Translations under genes and position numbers: made by a program
The notes under the pieces: model-generated
Told to the model about the DNA's origin: nothing
Databases searched by the model: none
The model's input: only the letters and a program-made list of their open reading frames with translations
Part shown: one piece after another, positions 6,142 through 6,420 of the stretch
How the letters are laid out: each line of letters begins with the position of its first letter
How positions within the stretch are numbered: position 1 is the stretch's first letter
From: an uncultured Sphingobium sp.
Lineage (GTDB): Bacteria; Pseudomonadota; Alphaproteobacteria; Sphingomonadales; Sphingomonadaceae
Length of the DNA stretch: 6,420 bases
Reading direction: 5' to 3'
Assembly: GCA_913773715.1 (NCBI GenBank)
Contig: CAJYHD010000653.1
Span: 1-6,420 of the forward strand

Positions 6142-6303
6142 ACTTGAGCCTTTGTCATGAAGGCAGCGTCAACTCGCTCATAAAGCTTTGTCAAACATGG
6201 CATCGGTTCTGAACTGGCGTCGGTTTGCGATGATCTTGGTCCGCTCGATTGCAATCTGAATAGGGTCAGATGTGGACTGTTGGAGAGGGTGTGCGCATGC
6301 TCA
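6142..6303. other. Gap after the RidA-like gene, no clear gene
   Basis: This stretch is lower in G+C than the operon. A weak 5-bp hairpin (GCCTT at 6148-6152, AAGGC at 6160-6164) lies just after the stop but has no T run, so it is at best a poor terminator. On the minus strand a frame of 41 codons (6178-6300) stays open without a usable start. I see no RNA gene or repeat. Confidence 0.4.
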
Positions 6304-6420
6304 TCAGTCGCGATGATAGCTCTGCGCGGCGTCGGAATCCTGGATGTCGTAGGCGAACCAAGCGCTTTGCGCGTGATCGTAAACTTGCACGATACCTTGG
6401 GTGAGATGAGCTTCATAATG
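6304..6420 (-). CDS. Possible C-terminal tail of an unknown minus-strand gene (partial)
   Basis: Read from the right edge on the minus strand, one frame stays open for 38 codons and ends in two consecutive TGA codons (6304-6306, then 6301-6303). The peptide has protein-like composition (for example GIVQVYDHAQSAWFAYDIQD, ending SYHRD), unlike the Arg/Ser/Pro-rich peptides typical of antisense shadow frames in GC-rich DNA. I do not recognise the family. It would be convergent with the RidA-like gene. Base composition here is near 50% G+C against about 70% in the dehydrogenase genes, which may mean a different origin. The call rests only on frame and composition. The alternative is non-coding DNA or a decayed mobile element. 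Confidence 0.35.
   Translation of the reverse strand, partial: HYEAHLTQGIVQVYDHAQSAWFAYDIQDSDAAQSYHRD

Noticed and set aside
6148..6164. Hairpin after the RidA-like gene as a terminator
   Set aside because: The stem has only five pairs with a seven-base loop and no following T run on the plus strand.
6081..6416. Minus-strand frame of 111 codons starting at 6416
   Set aside because: It runs antisense through the end of the RidA-like gene, is rich in Ser/Thr/Arg/Pro with no family pattern, and lies in a different frame from the more protein-like minus-strand tail.
6184..6420. Plus-strand frame open to the right edge, containing ALRGVGILDVVGEPSALRV, which faintly recalls an IclR-type N-terminus
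   Set aside because: The helix-turn-helix that should follow is not recognisable, there is no convincing start with a ribosome binding site, and the opposite strand gives an equally or more protein-like peptide.

Overview
This GC-rich window (roughly 65-70% G+C over the genes, falling to about 52% in the last 240 bases) looks like a proteobacterial catabolic locus. The codon style, clean Shine-Dalgarno sites and gene families would fit an alphaproteobacterium such as a sphingomonad, but no taxonomic marker is present, so this is a weak inference.

All confident genes lie on the + strand. From the left: the C-terminal part of a sodium:solute symporter family permease (2-1039); a 204-base gap with a perfect inverted repeat (1100-1120); a DapA/N-acetylneuraminate lyase family enzyme (1244-2170); and, tightly coupled to it, three genes that look like the subunits of a heteromeric FAD/iron-sulfur amine dehydrogenase: a DAO-family flavoprotein (2173-3384), a small [2Fe-2S] protein (3381-3680) and a second flavoprotein with a C-terminal BFD-like [2Fe-2S] domain (3677-5083). 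After a 141-base gap with two hairpins come a VOC (glyoxalase-fold) protein (5225-5713) and a RidA-superfamily protein (5737-6141). The right end (6142-6420) is compositionally different and holds at most the tail of a minus-strand gene.

Together the genes read as an uptake-and-oxidation pathway for an amino or imino acid. The permease would import the substrate, the three-subunit dehydrogenase would oxidise it to an imine, and the DapA-family enzyme would process the product through a Schiff base. The closest described arrangement is D-hydroxyproline catabolism: the LhpB/E/F-type dehydrogenase followed by a DapA-family 1-pyrroline-4-hydroxy-2-carboxylate deaminase. Opine oxidases and HcnABC hydrogen cyanide synthase share the same three-part architecture. 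The 2-epimerase and the alpha-ketoglutarate semialdehyde dehydrogenase expected for full trans-4-hydroxy-L-proline breakdown are not in the window, so the substrate is open. The VOC protein and an atypical RidA homologue lacking the usual arginine are the least explained parts.
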